A DNA stretch of 64,000 nt, from contig NZ_AHMP02000003.1 in NCBI RefSeq assembly GCF_000243735.2, positions 3,363,501 through 3,427,500 of the forward strand, given 5' to 3'. Source of the DNA: Leptospira kmetyi serovar Malaysia str. Bejo-Iso9. Its GTDB lineage: Bacteria; Spirochaetota; Leptospiria; Leptospirales; Leptospiraceae. This document shows, piece by piece, positions 1-19,825 of this stretch; position 1 is the first letter of the stretch; each line of letters opens with the position of its first letter. Under the pieces are notes generated by a model. That model ran no database searches. It was not told the DNA's origin and saw nothing but the letters and a program-made list of their open reading frames with translations. A program made the position numbers and the translations under genes.

Positions 1-537
1 ATCGGCGATCATAATATTTTTCGCGAATATGCGAATATTCATAAGGGAACAAAAGAAGATTCTCCCACCGTAATCGGAAATAAAAATTATTTCATGGGGA
101 ATTCCCACGTCGGTCACGATTGTATACTCGGGAATAATAATATTCTTACCCACGGTTGTGTTCTCGCGGGTCACGTGACTCTCGGAAGTTTCGCTTTTAT
201 TTCCGGTCTTGCGGCGGTTCATCAGTTTTGTTTCGTCGGGGACTACGCGATGGTCGCTGGTCTTGCAAAGGTCGTTCAGGACGTTCCTCCTTATTCCACC
301 GTGGACGGAAATCCGAGCACCGTGGTCGGACTCAACAGCGTCGGTATGAAACGCGCTGGTTTTTCTCCGGACGTAAGAAACGCGATCAAACACGCGTATA
401 AGGTCATCTATCATTCCGGAATGCCCACGAGAAAGGCTTTGGACGACCTCGAAGCCTCCGGAAATCTGATCGATCAAGTTAAGTATATTATAAAATTCTT
501 TAGAGATAGCGACCGGGGAGTTACGGATCACAGGTGA
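1..537 (+). CDS. lpxA: UDP-N-acetylglucosamine acyltransferase, 3' part (lipid A synthesis)
   Basis: The first 178 codons visible are open from base 1, so the N-terminal part lies outside the window. The protein would add a 3-hydroxyacyl chain from acyl carrier protein to the UDP-sugar in the first step of lipid A synthesis in the cytoplasm. The sequence shows left-handed beta-helix hexapeptides, the catalytic-His segment GNSHVGHDCILG, the IGNxN-type turns, and the helical C-terminal domain that follows GLNSVGMKRAGF. These are typical of LpxA. Leptospira LpxA is known to prefer the diamino sugar UDP-GlcNAc3N; that preference is taken from the family and is not read from this sequence. The stop codon overlaps the galE start (GTGA), which suggests translational coupling. 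Confidence 0.93.
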   Translation: MGDHNIFREYANIHKGTKEDSPTVIGNKNYFMGNSHVGHDCILGNNNILTHGCVLAGHVTLGSFAFISGLAAVHQFCFVGDYAMVAGLAKVVQDVPPYSTVDGNPSTVVGLNSVGMKRAGFSPDVRNAIKHAYKVIYHSGMPTRKALDDLEASGNLIDQVKYIIKFFRDSDRGVTDHR

Positions 538-1505
538 GATTACTGATCACGGGCGGCGCCGGATATATTGGAAGTCACGTAGTCGCCCTTCTTCTTGAAA
601 AAAAACACGAGCTTGTGATCGTGGACAACCTCGAAAAGGGAAACAAAGCCAATCTCTTTTCGGGTCCCGAGCTGATCCAAGGAAATATCCAGGACGATTC
701 CGTTTTGGAAAAAGCATTTTCGAAACCGATCGACGCGGTGTTTCATTTCGCCGCTTGGAAGGCCGCCGGCGAATCGATGACCGATCCTTCCAAATACGCT
801 CTGAACAATATCAACGGAACGTTAAAACTTCTTTCCTTTATGGAAAAGGCCGGAACGAGGAAGTTTATCTTTTCTTCTTCCGCGGCCGTTTACGGTTCTC
901 CCGAATATCTTCCGATCGATGAGAATCATCCGGTTCATCCCGAAAATTATTACGGTTATACGAAACTTGCGGTTGAAGAGAATCTAAAATGGTTCGATCA
1001 ACTCAAAGGTTTTAAGTTTGCCGCATTACGTTATTTTAATGCGGCCGGTTACGATCCTCGGGGAAGAGTGCGCGGTTTGGAAAGAACTCCGGCCAATCTT
1101 CTTCCGATCATCATGGAAGCCGCTTCCGGAATGAGAAAAGAATTCGAGGTTTTCGGAACGGATTACGAAACTCCGGACGGAAGTTGTGTGCGCGATTATA
1201 TCCATGTAACCGATTTGGCAAAGGCCCACGTTTTAAGTTTGGAATATCTGGAAGCGGAAAAAAAATCCCTTACGGTGAACTTAGGTTCCGAAAAAGGATA
1301 TTCCGTTTTGGAAGTCATTCGTCTTGCCGAGGAAGTGGTCGGAAGTCCGATTCCTCATAAGATTTCCGGTAGAAGAGCGGGCGATCCCGCAAAACTTTTG
1401 GCTTCTTCCGCGATGGCTCAGAAATTACTTCAGTGGACGCCCGAATACAGCGACGCGAAAACCCTTTTGAAAACGATGTGGGACGTTTATCAGAATCCCG
1501 CGTAA
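534..1505 (+). CDS. galE: UDP-glucose 4-epimerase
   Basis: A 323-residue short-chain dehydrogenase/reductase-type epimerase that interconverts UDP-glucose and UDP-galactose with bound NAD, feeding lipopolysaccharide sugars. The N-terminal Rossmann motif GGAGYIGSHV, the HFAAWKA segment, the serine motif SSSAAVYG, the catalytic YGYTK and the GALE-type RYFNAAGYDPRGR motif are all present. It is slightly shorter than the E. coli enzyme (338 residues). The start is GTG, chosen because it overlaps the lpxA stop by four bases and the Rossmann strand starts right after it. Co-transcription with lpxA is likely. Specificity for the N-acetyl forms cannot be excluded. Confidence 0.92.
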   Translation: MRLLITGGAGYIGSHVVALLLEKKHELVIVDNLEKGNKANLFSGPELIQGNIQDDSVLEKAFSKPIDAVFHFAAWKAAGESMTDPSKYALNNINGTLKLLSFMEKAGTRKFIFSSSAAVYGSPEYLPIDENHPVHPENYYGYTKLAVEENLKWFDQLKGFKFAALRYFNAAGYDPRGRVRGLERTPANLLPIIMEAASGMRKEFEVFGTDYETPDGSCVRDYIHVTDLAKAHVLSLEYLEAEKKSLTVNLGSEKGYSVLEVIRLAEEVVGSPIPHKISGRRAGDPAKLLASSAMAQKLLQWTPEYSDAKTLLKTMWDVYQNPA

Positions 1506-1540
1506 GCTATTCGCATAACGTTTTGCGTGGAAGCATCGAG

Positions 1541-2284
1541 TCAACGAATCGATTTACATTCCGGGTTGATGGAAGTCACGTATTCCAAGGGGAGGGATTG
1601 TAAAAATTCTCCCCCTAAAAATTTATCTTTGAACTGAATCTTTCCTTCCTTATACAATCGAACCCAATCTTCCTGCAGTTTGTTCGCGACCGGCGCATAA
1701 GACCAATGCCATTTTTCCTCGTTGTATCCTTTGTTTCCCCGGGAGTTTTTCGGAGAATAAGGTTGGCAGAATCCGAAACGTTTCGCGTTTTTGCTCATCC
1801 AGTTGTAAAACTTTTCTCCCCTTCCGCCTTTTTCAAAATAAGAATTTTCTAATGCGTTTAGATCCACGTCCGTTCCCCAGTGATGTCTGGAGGTTCCGGG
1901 TGCGCTTGAAAATTCCAAAATCAAGGAAATAATTTCTTGGGGAGTTTTTCCTTTTACGGGTTCTCTCATCTTTCTTTTTCCGGAATACTTTTCTTCCCAG
2001 ATTCCTTTTTGATCCTTAAAGGATCGGAACGCCGATACGATAAACGGTTTTTGTTTTTCTTCGGGGTTTTCCCTTTGATACGTTTGTATCATCTCGAGAA
2101 GTTTTTCCAAAACGTCTTTTCTTAGATAATGAATCCTGGATTCTCCCGGATTGGAATAAGCCGTAAGAACCGCTTCCTGTTTAAAATCGCCGAGAACGTA
2201 CGCTTCCGAGGAAACGTTTCCCGTTTGGGAAAAAATCGCGTTTTGAAAAAAGAAAAGTAAAACGATGGAGAATAGAATTTTCAT
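1541..2284 (-). CDS. Secreted M15-family D-Ala-D-Ala carboxypeptidase-like protein
   Basis: A 247-residue protein with a signal peptide (about residues 1-19, MKILFSIVLLFFFQNAIFS). The mature part carries the VanY/M15 zinc-peptidase layout: SAFRSFKDQ near residue 84, the zinc motif SRHHWGTDVDLN near 133, and the late WHWSYAP segment that supplies the last histidine ligand. Such enzymes trim D-alanine from peptidoglycan stem peptides outside the cytoplasmic membrane. The fit of motifs is good; the true substrate is inferred. It converges on galE with only 35 bases between the two stop codons. Confidence 0.85.
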   Translation of the reverse strand: MKILFSIVLLFFFQNAIFSQTGNVSSEAYVLGDFKQEAVLTAYSNPGESRIHYLRKDVLEKLLEMIQTYQRENPEEKQKPFIVSAFRSFKDQKGIWEEKYSGKRKMREPVKGKTPQEIISLILEFSSAPGTSRHHWGTDVDLNALENSYFEKGGRGEKFYNWMSKNAKRFGFCQPYSPKNSRGNKGYNEEKWHWSYAPVANKLQEDWVRLYKEGKIQFKDKFLGGEFLQSLPLEYVTSINPECKSIR

Positions 2285-2531
2285 ATCTGGTTGTCAGAAT
2301 CGAGGATTCTAAGTCTCTTGCAATGGTTTTTGTCCGATGGAATCCGCAAAATCTTGATTCGAAATCGATTCCATTCTTCGTTACGAATTCTTAATAAGGA
2401 TTGAAATTTTCCGGAAATGTGTACGTTTAGTGAGTCCGGTTTTCCGAATCCGAATTCTTTTGTTTAAAAAAACTGTACTTCTCGAGCGGGGATCGGATTT
2501 TAGTAAAAAAAATTTGAGGGAGATCTTTCCA

Positions 2532-2879
2532 ATGAAAAAGTGGTTCATCACTTCCCTGATTCCGTTTCTGTTGTTTACAAATTGTTACCTTTTCGATTCG
2601 ATCGGGCTTTCCATTCCTGATACCGTTTCCGGTAAAGAAGCGAAAAACCAAATTCTTACCAGCGCTTTGATCGGAGCGATCGCTTCCCCGGACAACACTG
2701 CGATTATCGCGGTCATCTCTCCACAGCTTGCGAAAGTAGACGAAGGTCGTTACTATAAAAAAGTGGACGTGGATGATTGTGCGAATTCCGCTCTGATCAT
2801 CAACATCGCTACGATCGATATCGGTGGTTTTACTTGTAACTTGGAGCCGAGAGAATACATTCTTTGGTACGTTTACTGA
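2532..2879 (+). CDS. Small lipoprotein, TIGR04452-like
   Basis: A 115-residue exported protein. The start is taken at the ATG at 2532 because a signal peptide (MKKWFITSLIPFLLFTNCYLF) begins there and a GAGGGAGA ribosome site lies just upstream; an ORF extension to 2430 adds unlikely sequence. The cysteine at residue 17 in LLFTNC fits the loose spirochaete lipobox. The mature part has a predicted helical SALIGAIASPDN stretch and paired cysteines near residues 82 and 101. The layout recalls the Leptospira lipoprotein family TIGR04452; that assignment is from memory of the family and is moderate. Function unknown. Confidence 0.72.
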   Translation: MKKWFITSLIPFLLFTNCYLFDSIGLSIPDTVSGKEAKNQILTSALIGAIASPDNTAIIAVISPQLAKVDEGRYYKKVDVDDCANSALIINIATIDIGGFTCNLEPREYILWYVY

Positions 2880-2896
2880 TTTTTGAAACTGCGGCG

Positions 2897-2914
2897 GGCG
2901 GACTTCGGTTCGCC
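2897..2914. other. Hairpin with UUCG tetraloop between convergent genes
   Basis: GGCGGAC-TTCG-GTTCGCC forms a seven-pair stem (one G-U pair) closed by the very stable C(UUCG)G loop. It sits between the lipoprotein stop and the recG stop. There is no T-run after it, so it is more likely an mRNA 3'-end stabiliser or Rho-assisted end than a classical terminator. Confidence 0.5.
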
Positions 2915-2990
2915 TTCCGTTAAAGCGAAATCGCGCGAATTCGATCGCAAATGAATTGTTAAGCGACAAGGCGAATTCTAAATCTTCCGA

Positions 2991-6260
<3,270 letters not shown>

Positions 6261-6262
6261 GG

Positions 6263-7264
<1,002 letters not shown>

Positions 7265-7377
7265 TTCAATCGACCCGAAACGTTACCGTCTCTTTTGCGC
7301 TACACCCTAATTATAAAAAAGGGAAGCTGTACACTCAATTTAGAAATGCGTTACGGAATGTCCAACCTTTCTAAAGA

Positions 7378-8067
<690 letters not shown>

Positions 8068-8074
8068 GGGAGAT

Positions 8075-8135
<61 letters not shown>

Positions 8136-8195
8136 CTTTCGGATTCGATTTACGAAAGAATTTTTTTCGACTTAACCTGTCATTGAGGAGCTTTC

Positions 8196-9203
<1,008 letters not shown>

Positions 9204-9209
9204 TCGACC

Positions 9210-11795
<2,586 letters not shown>

Positions 11796-11901
11796 TCGAT
11801 GTGGATTCGTTTTTTCAAAACATCGGTTCTATAAAATCTAGGGTTTTTTTCTTTTAAACGATCGACATTTTTCGCCAATTCAAAGACTCTATCCAGTAAA
11901 G

Positions 11902-11937
<36 letters not shown>

Positions 11938-12030
11938 AACGATAACCGATTTCCGCACTTTAAACCCAAAGACCGGGCACTTTCTAAACTCACGCAATCT
12001 TAGATTCAATCTGATCTCTATCCTCCCAAA

Positions 12031-13365
<1,335 letters not shown>

Positions 13366-13380
13366 AAACCGGAAACGTCC

Positions 13381-13923
13381 ATGTCCAACCCTGGAAAAGA
13401 AATACTCATCGCGGTTTCGGGAAGTATTGCGGCTTATAAGGCCTGCGAACTTGTAAGAAATCTCACGAAAGAAGGTTATCCGGTCAGCGTGATCATGACC
13501 GCACACGCTACCGAGTTTGTCGGCTCGATCACTTTCGAGGCGATGACCGGTAAAAAAGTCCGCATCGACGAATATGAACAGGGAATGGCTCATATCGACG
13601 CTAAGAATTCCGCGTCCGTGATCGCCGTAGTTCCGGCAACCGCAAATATCATCGGTAAAATGGCGAACGGAATTGCGGACGATCTTGTAACCTCCACTTA
13701 TCTTGCGGCGAATTGTCCTGTGATCGTCGCTCCTGCGATGAATCCTTTTATGTATGCTCATCCCGCGGTTCAAAGAAACCTAAAACGTTTGGCGGAAGAC
13801 GGCGTGATTCTCGCCGATCCTTCGGAAGGTGTGGTCGTTTGCGGCGACGAAGGTTACGGGAAGTTAGCCGAAATCTCCGTCATCCAAAAGTTGATCTTGG
13901 ATGTGTATAAAAGAAATTCTTAA
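13381..13923 (+). CDS. coaC: Phosphopantothenoylcysteine decarboxylase (stand-alone CoaC)
   Basis: A 180-residue flavoprotein of the HFCD family that decarboxylates 4'-phosphopantothenoylcysteine in coenzyme A synthesis. Visible motifs are [13 protein letters not shown] at the N-terminus, the FMN-binding [20 protein letters not shown] region, and the substrate-recognition PAMNPFMY motif near residue 119. In most bacteria this domain is fused to CoaB; here it ends with its own TAA and CoaB follows 16 bases later as a separate gene. Confidence 0.88.
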   Translation: MSNPGKEILIAVSGSIAAYKACELVRNLTKEGYPVSVIMTAHATEFVGSITFEAMTGKKVRIDEYEQGMAHIDAKNSASVIAVVPATANIIGKMANGIADDLVTSTYLAANCPVIVAPAMNPFMYAHPAVQRNLKRLAEDGVILADPSEGVVVCGDEGYGKLAEISVIQKLILDVYKRNS

Positions 13924-13939
13924 TTAAAGAGAAACGAGA

Positions 13940-14626
13940 TTGGGATTTTCCAAAGCAATCATCACTTCGGGTCCTACGAGAGAATGGATCGATCCGGTTC
14001 GATATATATCGAACGCCTCTTCCGGTAAGATGGGTTTTCATATCGCGGAAGAAATCGGGAAATGGATTTCCGACGTCGTTTATATTCACGGTCAAGTTTT
14101 AGAAGATTATAAAAAGCCGAAGGGTTCACGGAGAATTTCCGTTGAGACAACTTCCGATTTATGCGATGCCGTGATCGGCGAGATCGGGCCGGGAACGATT
14201 TTGATTATGGCCGCAGCTCCGGCGGACTTCCGACCAGCAAAAAGTAAAGAATCCAAAATCAAGAAAGAAGACGGTAGCGAAACGATTCTTTTAGAGCTGA
14301 TCAAGAACCCGGATATTTTGAAAACGGTCAGTTCTAAGATCGCTCGAGAGAATATTGTCGGTTGTTGTTTGGTCGGCTTTGCGGCCGAGACCGATTCTTT
14401 GGAAGAATATGCTCGGGGAAAACTTAAGAATAAGAATCTGGATTATATCGTAGGCAATTACGTCGGTAAAAATGAAAAAGGATTCGGCGAGGTGGATACG
14501 ACGGTTTCTATTTTTTCCGCTTCCGGTAAAGCGACAGAAATCGGTCCTTTTCCCAAGGAGTTGATTTCCGAAAAGATCGTCGAGTTTTTGAAGGCGGAGA
14601 CTTCGAAGTCGGCTTTGAAGTTTTAG
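13940..14626 (+). CDS. coaB: Phosphopantothenate-cysteine ligase (stand-alone CoaB)
   Basis: A 228-residue protein matching the C-terminal half of bacterial Dfp/CoaBC. It would join cysteine to 4'-phosphopantothenate using a nucleotide triphosphate. The opening [26 protein letters not shown] is the CoaB signature, and AAAPADFRP and KNPDIL segments follow. The start is probably TTG, directly before [10 protein letters not shown]. Together with coaC it restores the full bifunctional activity from two polypeptides. Confidence 0.88.
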   Translation: MGFSKAIITSGPTREWIDPVRYISNASSGKMGFHIAEEIGKWISDVVYIHGQVLEDYKKPKGSRRISVETTSDLCDAVIGEIGPGTILIMAAAPADFRPAKSKESKIKKEDGSETILLELIKNPDILKTVSSKIARENIVGCCLVGFAAETDSLEEYARGKLKNKNLDYIVGNYVGKNEKGFGEVDTTVSIFSASGKATEIGPFPKELISEKIVEFLKAETSKSALKF

Positions 14627-14631
14627 TTTTT

Positions 14632-14647
14632 GGTCGGAAGTACGGCC
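14632..14647. repeat. Short repeat GGTCGGAAGTACGGCC
   Basis: A 16-base near-palindrome just after coaB. Its first 15 bases recur exactly at 14990-15004 inside the murB coding region. It belongs to the window-wide family of GTxGGAACTxCxAC-like elements. Confidence 0.6.
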
Positions 14648-14692
14648 GAAAGTGATCTACAGATTCGGCGAGAGGTCGGCGGGTCTCCTCGT

Positions 14693-14818
14693 TTATACTA
14701 ATCCGGCCAGCTTCTCTTGGTCTTGGGCAAGAAGGATAACCGATTCACAGTATGTTTCCCAGTCGGTTCTTCCGGAAGCAAAGTCGAGATAAATAGATTC
14801 TAATAAAAGAAAAAACAT
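14693..14818 (-). CDS. Possible small protein (41 residues)
   Basis: A short ORF in the coaB-murB gap, too small for usual gene callers. The predicted product is acidic with a hydrophobic opening (MFFLLLESIYLDFASG) and a W/Y/C-containing middle (RTDWETYCESVILLAQD). An excellent GAGGTGAT ribosome site lies immediately upstream of its ATG. It is antisense to the flanking genes. Coding status rests only on the ribosome site and protein-like composition. Confidence 0.45.
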   Translation of the reverse strand: MFFLLLESIYLDFASGRTDWETYCESVILLAQDQEKLAGLV

Positions 14819-14852
14819 AAATCACCTCTTCTTTTAACATCGAACCGGTTTT

Positions 14853-14885
<33 letters not shown>

Positions 14886-14916
14886 GAATGGGGGAGGTTC
14901 TTTTAAGTATTAAAAT

Positions 14917-15873
14917 ATGTCTCCCGCGCTTTCAAAGTCGCAGATCTCGGGCTTAAAACAAAGTTTAGAATCTTCTCGAATACCTTTTAGGTCGGAAGTA
15001 CGGCTAGGAATTCTTTCATCCTTTAAAATAGGCGGAATCTGTCCCGTTGTTGTAGAGCCTGAAAACTCGGAACAGGTGTTGGAAGCTCTTTCGATCTTTT
15101 CAAAATCCGAAATTCCTTGGAAAATTCTCGGAGGCGGCTCTAATTTACTGATCTCGGATCATCCTGATAATTTTGTAACGCTCCGTTTGTCGGGAGGTTT
15201 TAAGGAATTCGAATCTTTGGGTGGAGGAAAATTCCGAATCGGTTCCGCTACCAATACAACGCCGACGTTTCGCCAAATCTCCCAACTGGGTTATACAGGC
15301 GCCGAGTTTTTGAGTACGATTCCCGGTTGGACGGGCGGAGCCGTCATTCAAAATGCAGGTTGTTATGGGGGAGAATTATTCGATTTGATTCAAACCGTTG
15401 AATTTTTAAGAAACGGCGAAGTTTTGATTCGTAAACCGGCTGATATTAAACACGGGTATCGATTTACGGAATTTTTAAATGAGAAAGATTCTATTGTTCT
15501 TGGAATTGAGATTCTTCTTAAGGAAGGAAACTTGGAAGAAATTCAAGCTTCGTTAAAAGATAAACGAGATCGAAGAAATTCTTCACAACCAGAGAATAAG
15601 AAAAGCGCTGGTTCGGTTTTTAAGAATCCTAAAACTTTCGGAGAAGACGGCAAAGAAATTAAAGCTTGGGAACTGATCGATCATGCAGGTTTAAGGGGAA
15701 CTGCGAAAGGCGGCGCTCAGATTTCTCCGGAGCACTGTAATTTTATCGTGAATGTCGGAACTGCGACTGCAGCCGATGTAAACTACTTGGTTGAATTGGT
15801 TTTGGATCAGGTTTTTCAGAAAAGTGGAATTCGCTTAAACAGAGAAATCGAATATTTTGGAGATATACCTTAA
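14917..15873 (+). CDS. murB: UDP-N-acetylenolpyruvoylglucosamine reductase
   Basis: A 318-residue FAD enzyme that reduces UDP-GlcNAc-enolpyruvate to UDP-MurNAc in peptidoglycan synthesis. The FAD-binding motif [11 protein letters not shown] (about residues 71-81), the segment [21 protein letters not shown], the catalytic-serine motif SAGSVFKNP and the PEHCNFIVN glutamate region are present. An in-frame TAA six bases upstream fixes the ATG as the first possible start. Its base composition looks more AT-rich than that of the genes to its left. Confidence 0.93.
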   Translation: MSPALSKSQISGLKQSLESSRIPFRSEVRLGILSSFKIGGICPVVVEPENSEQVLEALSIFSKSEIPWKILGGGSNLLISDHPDNFVTLRLSGGFKEFESLGGGKFRIGSATNTTPTFRQISQLGYTGAEFLSTIPGWTGGAVIQNAGCYGGELFDLIQTVEFLRNGEVLIRKPADIKHGYRFTEFLNEKDSIVLGIEILLKEGNLEEIQASLKDKRDRRNSSQPENKKSAGSVFKNPKTFGEDGKEIKAWELIDHAGLRGTAKGGAQISPEHCNFIVNVGTATAADVNYLVELVLDQVFQKSGIRLNREIEYFGDIP

Positions 15874-15878
15874 TTTTT

Positions 15879-15894
15879 GTTCGGAGTTCCGACC
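15879..15894. repeat. Short imperfect palindrome of the GTCGGAACTCCGAC type
   Basis: GTTCGGAGTTCCGACC lies six bases after the murB stop, between convergent murB and GGDEF genes. It is one of about ten related elements in this window. Confidence 0.6.
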
Positions 15895-15914
15895 CAAACT
15901 ACTAGTACAAAACC

Positions 15915-16898
15915 TCACTCTTTCGAAGCATACATAGAAAGATCCGCTTCGTGAATCAATTCATCCAATTTCTGAAGAGACCCGACAGACATTCCCCAAG
16001 TAAAAAGAAACGGCGGATTATTCTCCTTGCACTTTTTCAAAAGAACACTCATTGCCTCATGAAATCGACTTTGTGTCTGAAGGATTTTATCCTTATTCTC
16101 GTGCTGAACAAGAACTAAAAACTCATCGCCGCCGATCCTAAAAATCTTATCAGTGCCGCGAATCACGTAACGAAGAATATTCGCAAAATGGCAAAGGACC
16201 TGGTCTCCGGTTTTGTGACCGTACGTATCGTTGATCATCTTAAAATCGTTTAAATCCAGAAGAGCGACTAACGCAAGATGGTCTTCCATTCTTCGGCCCG
16301 ACCATTCTTCCTTTAGATGATTCAGTTTATTACGATTAAAAACCCCGGTCAACGCGTCTCGAAAGGCGAGAACCTTGGTTTCTTCATATTGATTTGAATT
16401 CAACAAAGAAATCGCCGTAAAGTCCGCGATCGTTTGAAGAATCACTAAGTCCTCCGGAGAAAAAGACGAACCGTCGAATCGATTTACCAATTCAATAACT
16501 CCGTGAACTTGACCTCTAAAGATCATCGGAACCGCAATGATTGTTTTGGTTTCGAACCCCGTTCTATCATCGACCCTTCGGGAGAATCTCGGATCGTTTC
16601 TTGCATTCTCAACAAAAACCGCGGATTTCGTTTGAACGACGGATCCGGCAATTCCTTCACCTGACTTTAAACGGATATTCTTAATCCGATCCAGTTCAAG
16701 ACCTTCTGCGATCAAAAAGAATAATTCTCCCGAACTTTCATCGTATCGCATCAAACTCCAGTTTTCCGGACTAAAGAATAAGCGGACTTCTTCCATGACC
16801 GCATCAAGAACCTCTTGTTGTTCGAGAGAAGATGTGATAATTTTACCGATTGAAGAATATAGTTTTATCAATTCGGGTTTTGTGTCTTTTAAAGTCAT
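15915..16898 (-). CDS. GAF-GGDEF diguanylate cyclase
   Basis: A 327-residue cytoplasmic signalling enzyme. Residues 20-165 form a GAF sensor domain ([27 protein letters not shown]); residues 170-325 form a GGDEF domain that would make cyclic di-GMP from two GTP. The active-site GGDEF is intact in [11 protein letters not shown], and an inhibitory I-site RxxD (RGTD) lies exactly five residues before it, so product feedback is expected. Ligand of the GAF domain unknown. Confidence 0.9.
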   Translation of the reverse strand: MTLKDTKPELIKLYSSIGKIITSSLEQQEVLDAVMEEVRLFFSPENWSLMRYDESSGELFFLIAEGLELDRIKNIRLKSGEGIAGSVVQTKSAVFVENARNDPRFSRRVDDRTGFETKTIIAVPMIFRGQVHGVIELVNRFDGSSFSPEDLVILQTIADFTAISLLNSNQYEETKVLAFRDALTGVFNRNKLNHLKEEWSGRRMEDHLALVALLDLNDFKMINDTYGHKTGDQVLCHFANILRYVIRGTDKIFRIGGDEFLVLVQHENKDKILQTQSRFHEAMSVLLKKCKENNPPFLFTWGMSVGSLQKLDELIHEADLSMYASKE

Positions 16899-17021
16899 GG
16901 CGATTTCTATTTCTTTAGACGAATCTATGAATTCTTTGCTAATTTAGTAAGAACTTTTATTTTAAAAGACAAAACCGTTATTTATCAAGATATTTCCGAA
17001 TTGTCTTTTCATTTTATTTCA

Positions 17022-17522
17022 TTAGGAATCGAATATCAACTCAAACGTTATAGAATTCTTTTCTCTTGAAAATTTTTGCAGAAGACTTATTATTCCGAAT
17101 TTCGTTTTAGAAATTCCTTCTTTTGCCGATTCTTCGTTCGAAAGCCGTCGTTTTTCTAAATTCGTTAATAGGACAAAGGCTTTGCACATCGATACTCCCA
17201 AATATCGAGCGATTGATCTCAATTCAGCCCAATCATTCTCGTTCGGTCTAAACGAAAGACGAATAAGCCCTTGAAATTTCATCTGATAGGATGTTCGTTC
17301 TTTTTTATGCGGTTCTTGATTTCTAAGAATTTCCAGTCTATGATCTTTTAGGAGTTTCTTTAGATAAAAAGCTAAATTCCTTTCCCGTCTGATTCTTTTG
17401 ATCACATAGGAATAGAGTTCGATCGGCACATAAAAATCTGCAGTAAATCGACTTTTATCTTTCCCTAACTTTAAGTTTCGATTGTGTAAAAATTTTTTGG
17501 AATTTTTCTTTGTTCCACCCAT
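17022..17522 (-). CDS. DUF1564 family protein
   Basis: A 166-residue basic protein. The segment LIRLSFRPNENDWAELRSIARYLGVSMCKAFVLLTNLE (residues about 86-123; key residues FRP, DWAEL, LGVS-C) is the hallmark of DUF1564, a Leptospira-specific family of unknown function present in many copies per genome. The N-terminal half has a possible ribbon-helix-helix look (YVPIELYSYVIKRIRRERN), which hints at DNA or RNA binding, but this is inference. The region is clearly AT-rich and the gene stands alone. Confidence 0.8.
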   Translation of the reverse strand: MGGTKKNSKKFLHNRNLKLGKDKSRFTADFYVPIELYSYVIKRIRRERNLAFYLKKLLKDHRLEILRNQEPHKKERTSYQMKFQGLIRLSFRPNENDWAELRSIARYLGVSMCKAFVLLTNLEKRRLSNEESAKEGISKTKFGIISLLQKFSREKNSITFELIFDS

Positions 17523-17599
17523 GCCCTAAACGGTTTTTGAAGTCGTCGAGGGAGAAGGGTGTTTGATACTTTTTTTTGAAAAATTTGAGTGATTGTTTA

Positions 17600-17615
17600 G
17601 AGCGGAGTTCCGACC
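17600..17615. repeat. Short imperfect palindrome of the GTCGGAACTCCGAC type
   Basis: GAGCGGAGTTCCGACC, between the TetR gene's stop codon and the DUF1564 start. It shares the core CGGAGTTCCGACC with the copy after murB. Confidence 0.55.
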
Positions 17616-17625
17616 ACTAAGATCA

Positions 17626-18219
17626 CTAAAGATCCAAGATCAATCTAACTCGATCCTCCAAGCCGCGAACCCGATCCAAATACAAAGCGTCAACGGAACA
17701 AGCAAGAACCAAACTGTGTAATAGATCCACACAAAGAGAAAGTTTCTCGTCTTTTCGATCGATTCTTTCCGTTCTATCGAATGCGACCTCGAGAAGTTTT
17801 CTATATTGACTACCGTATCTTTCCGTATATTCGTTTTGAAGGTTCACGGGAGCGGAGTAGATCAAACTGAAAGGCAACCTTGCTTTGTCGGGATATGCTT
17901 TTGCAGTTTCCGCAACGGCCTTAAAGATGGAAATCACTTCGATGTGAAGACCTTGGTCCCGGACGACTCTTCTTCTTATTTCATTAAGAATGAGTAAATG
18001 GGTCGCAATCAGAGCTTTTCTAAAAAGATTTTCTTTAGAATGAAAGTGGTGATAAATACTCGGTTGTTCTAAACCGCACTCTTTGCTGATTTCTCTTAGG
18101 GATGTTCCATGAAAACCTTTTCTAGAAAACGCGATAGCCGCTCCTTCTAAAATTCTTTCACGGGAGTTTTTATAGTCTCTATTTAAGGGATATAGAGGAC
18201 TTCCGTCTTTTCTTAACAC
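17626..18219 (-). CDS. TetR-family transcriptional regulator
   Basis: A 197-residue regulator. Residues 20-65 form the TetR helix-turn-helix (ILEGAAIAFSRKGFHGTSLREISKECGLEQPSIYHHFHSKENLF; key elements F-KGFHGTS, EISKECG, IYHHFHSKE). The C-terminal ligand-binding part is helical and unassigned. The start is read as GTG. No target gene is adjacent in an obvious divergent arrangement, so the regulon is unknown. Confidence 0.88.
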   Translation of the reverse strand: MLRKDGSPLYPLNRDYKNSRERILEGAAIAFSRKGFHGTSLREISKECGLEQPSIYHHFHSKENLFRKALIATHLLILNEIRRRVVRDQGLHIEVISIFKAVAETAKAYPDKARLPFSLIYSAPVNLQNEYTERYGSQYRKLLEVAFDRTERIDRKDEKLSLCVDLLHSLVLACSVDALYLDRVRGLEDRVRLILDL

Positions 18220-18310
18220 TTGCTTGGTAACTCCGGTTTTATGGACCTATATTTGTTGAGTGGCCCTAAAACTTTTTTTTCAAATATCTTAATATTCTAT
18301 CATTCAAACG

Positions 18311-18988
<678 letters not shown>

Positions 18989-19118
18989 TGAATTCTCTTC
19001 CTACGTAGTGTAGTCGAGCGGGAACTAGATGAAAAGATTTTTTTATTCATTCATATACCCCTTTTGTTTTTTTCCGGATCGCCGACAAATAAAGTAGATA
19101 CCAATTCGGCGGAATTTC

Positions 19119-19793
19119 ATGAAATTAAAGACCATATCCGTTTTTATCCTTTTGACCCTAACTAACTGCGTTTCCAATTCCAAATACGATTCGTTATTAA
19201 AAGCCTACGAAGAATCGAAACAAGAGAATCAGAGAATTCTCGGAGAAAAAGAAGGTCTTTCCCGATCTTTGGACGAATTAAAACGAATTCAGGAAGAATC
19301 CGAGCAAAGAATCCAGGAATACAAGGGATTGATGGCGACTTTTCGTTCTTTGATCGATGCCGGTAAGCTTAAAATCAAGATCGTAGACGGGAGAATGGTG
19401 GTCGTGCTTTCATCCGACATCCTCTTTCCAGTGGGATCCGCATTCTTATCCCCGGTCGGAACTACGGCCATCCGCGAGGTCACGACTCTGCTTGCCTCTC
19501 TCGAGGGAAAACGTTTCCAAATCGAGGGACATACCGACGACACCCCGACCGGAATCAAAGGTTATACAAACTGGGAATTGGCCTCTTCCAGGGCTCTCAA
19601 CGTTCTCCATACGATGGTAAAAGCGGGAATGCCCGAGGTGAGAATCAGCGCGGCGAGCATGGGCGCTTCCAGACCCGCCGTACCGAATACGTCGCCCGAA
19701 AACAGAGCGGCTAACAGAAGAATCGAAATCGTAATCGTACCCGATCTAAGCAATCTTCCCGGAATGGAAGAGTTGAAAAAATACGCCAACTGA
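19119..19793 (+). CDS. OmpA-domain lipoprotein
   Basis: A 224-residue predicted lipoprotein. The signal peptide ends at LTLTNC (cysteine 17). A heptad-rich coiled coil follows (about 23-75), then an OmpA/MotB-type peptidoglycan-binding domain (about 90-215) with the signature FQIEGHTDDTP, NWELASSRALNV and the closing NRRIEIVIVP. It probably tethers the outer membrane to peptidoglycan. A GGCGGA ribosome site precedes the ATG. Confidence 0.88.
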   Translation: MKLKTISVFILLTLTNCVSNSKYDSLLKAYEESKQENQRILGEKEGLSRSLDELKRIQEESEQRIQEYKGLMATFRSLIDAGKLKIKIVDGRMVVVLSSDILFPVGSAFLSPVGTTAIREVTTLLASLEGKRFQIEGHTDDTPTGIKGYTNWELASSRALNVLHTMVKAGMPEVRISAASMGASRPAVPNTSPENRAANRRIEIVIVPDLSNLPGMEELKKYAN

Positions 19794-19825
19794 TTCGTTT
19801 TCGAGAATATTCTATAAATTGAATA

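Noticed and set aside
2427..2969. A 180-codon minus-strand frame opposite the small lipoprotein
   Set aside because: The plus-strand gene has a signal peptide, lipobox and ribosome site; the minus frame has Arg/Asp-rich shadow composition.
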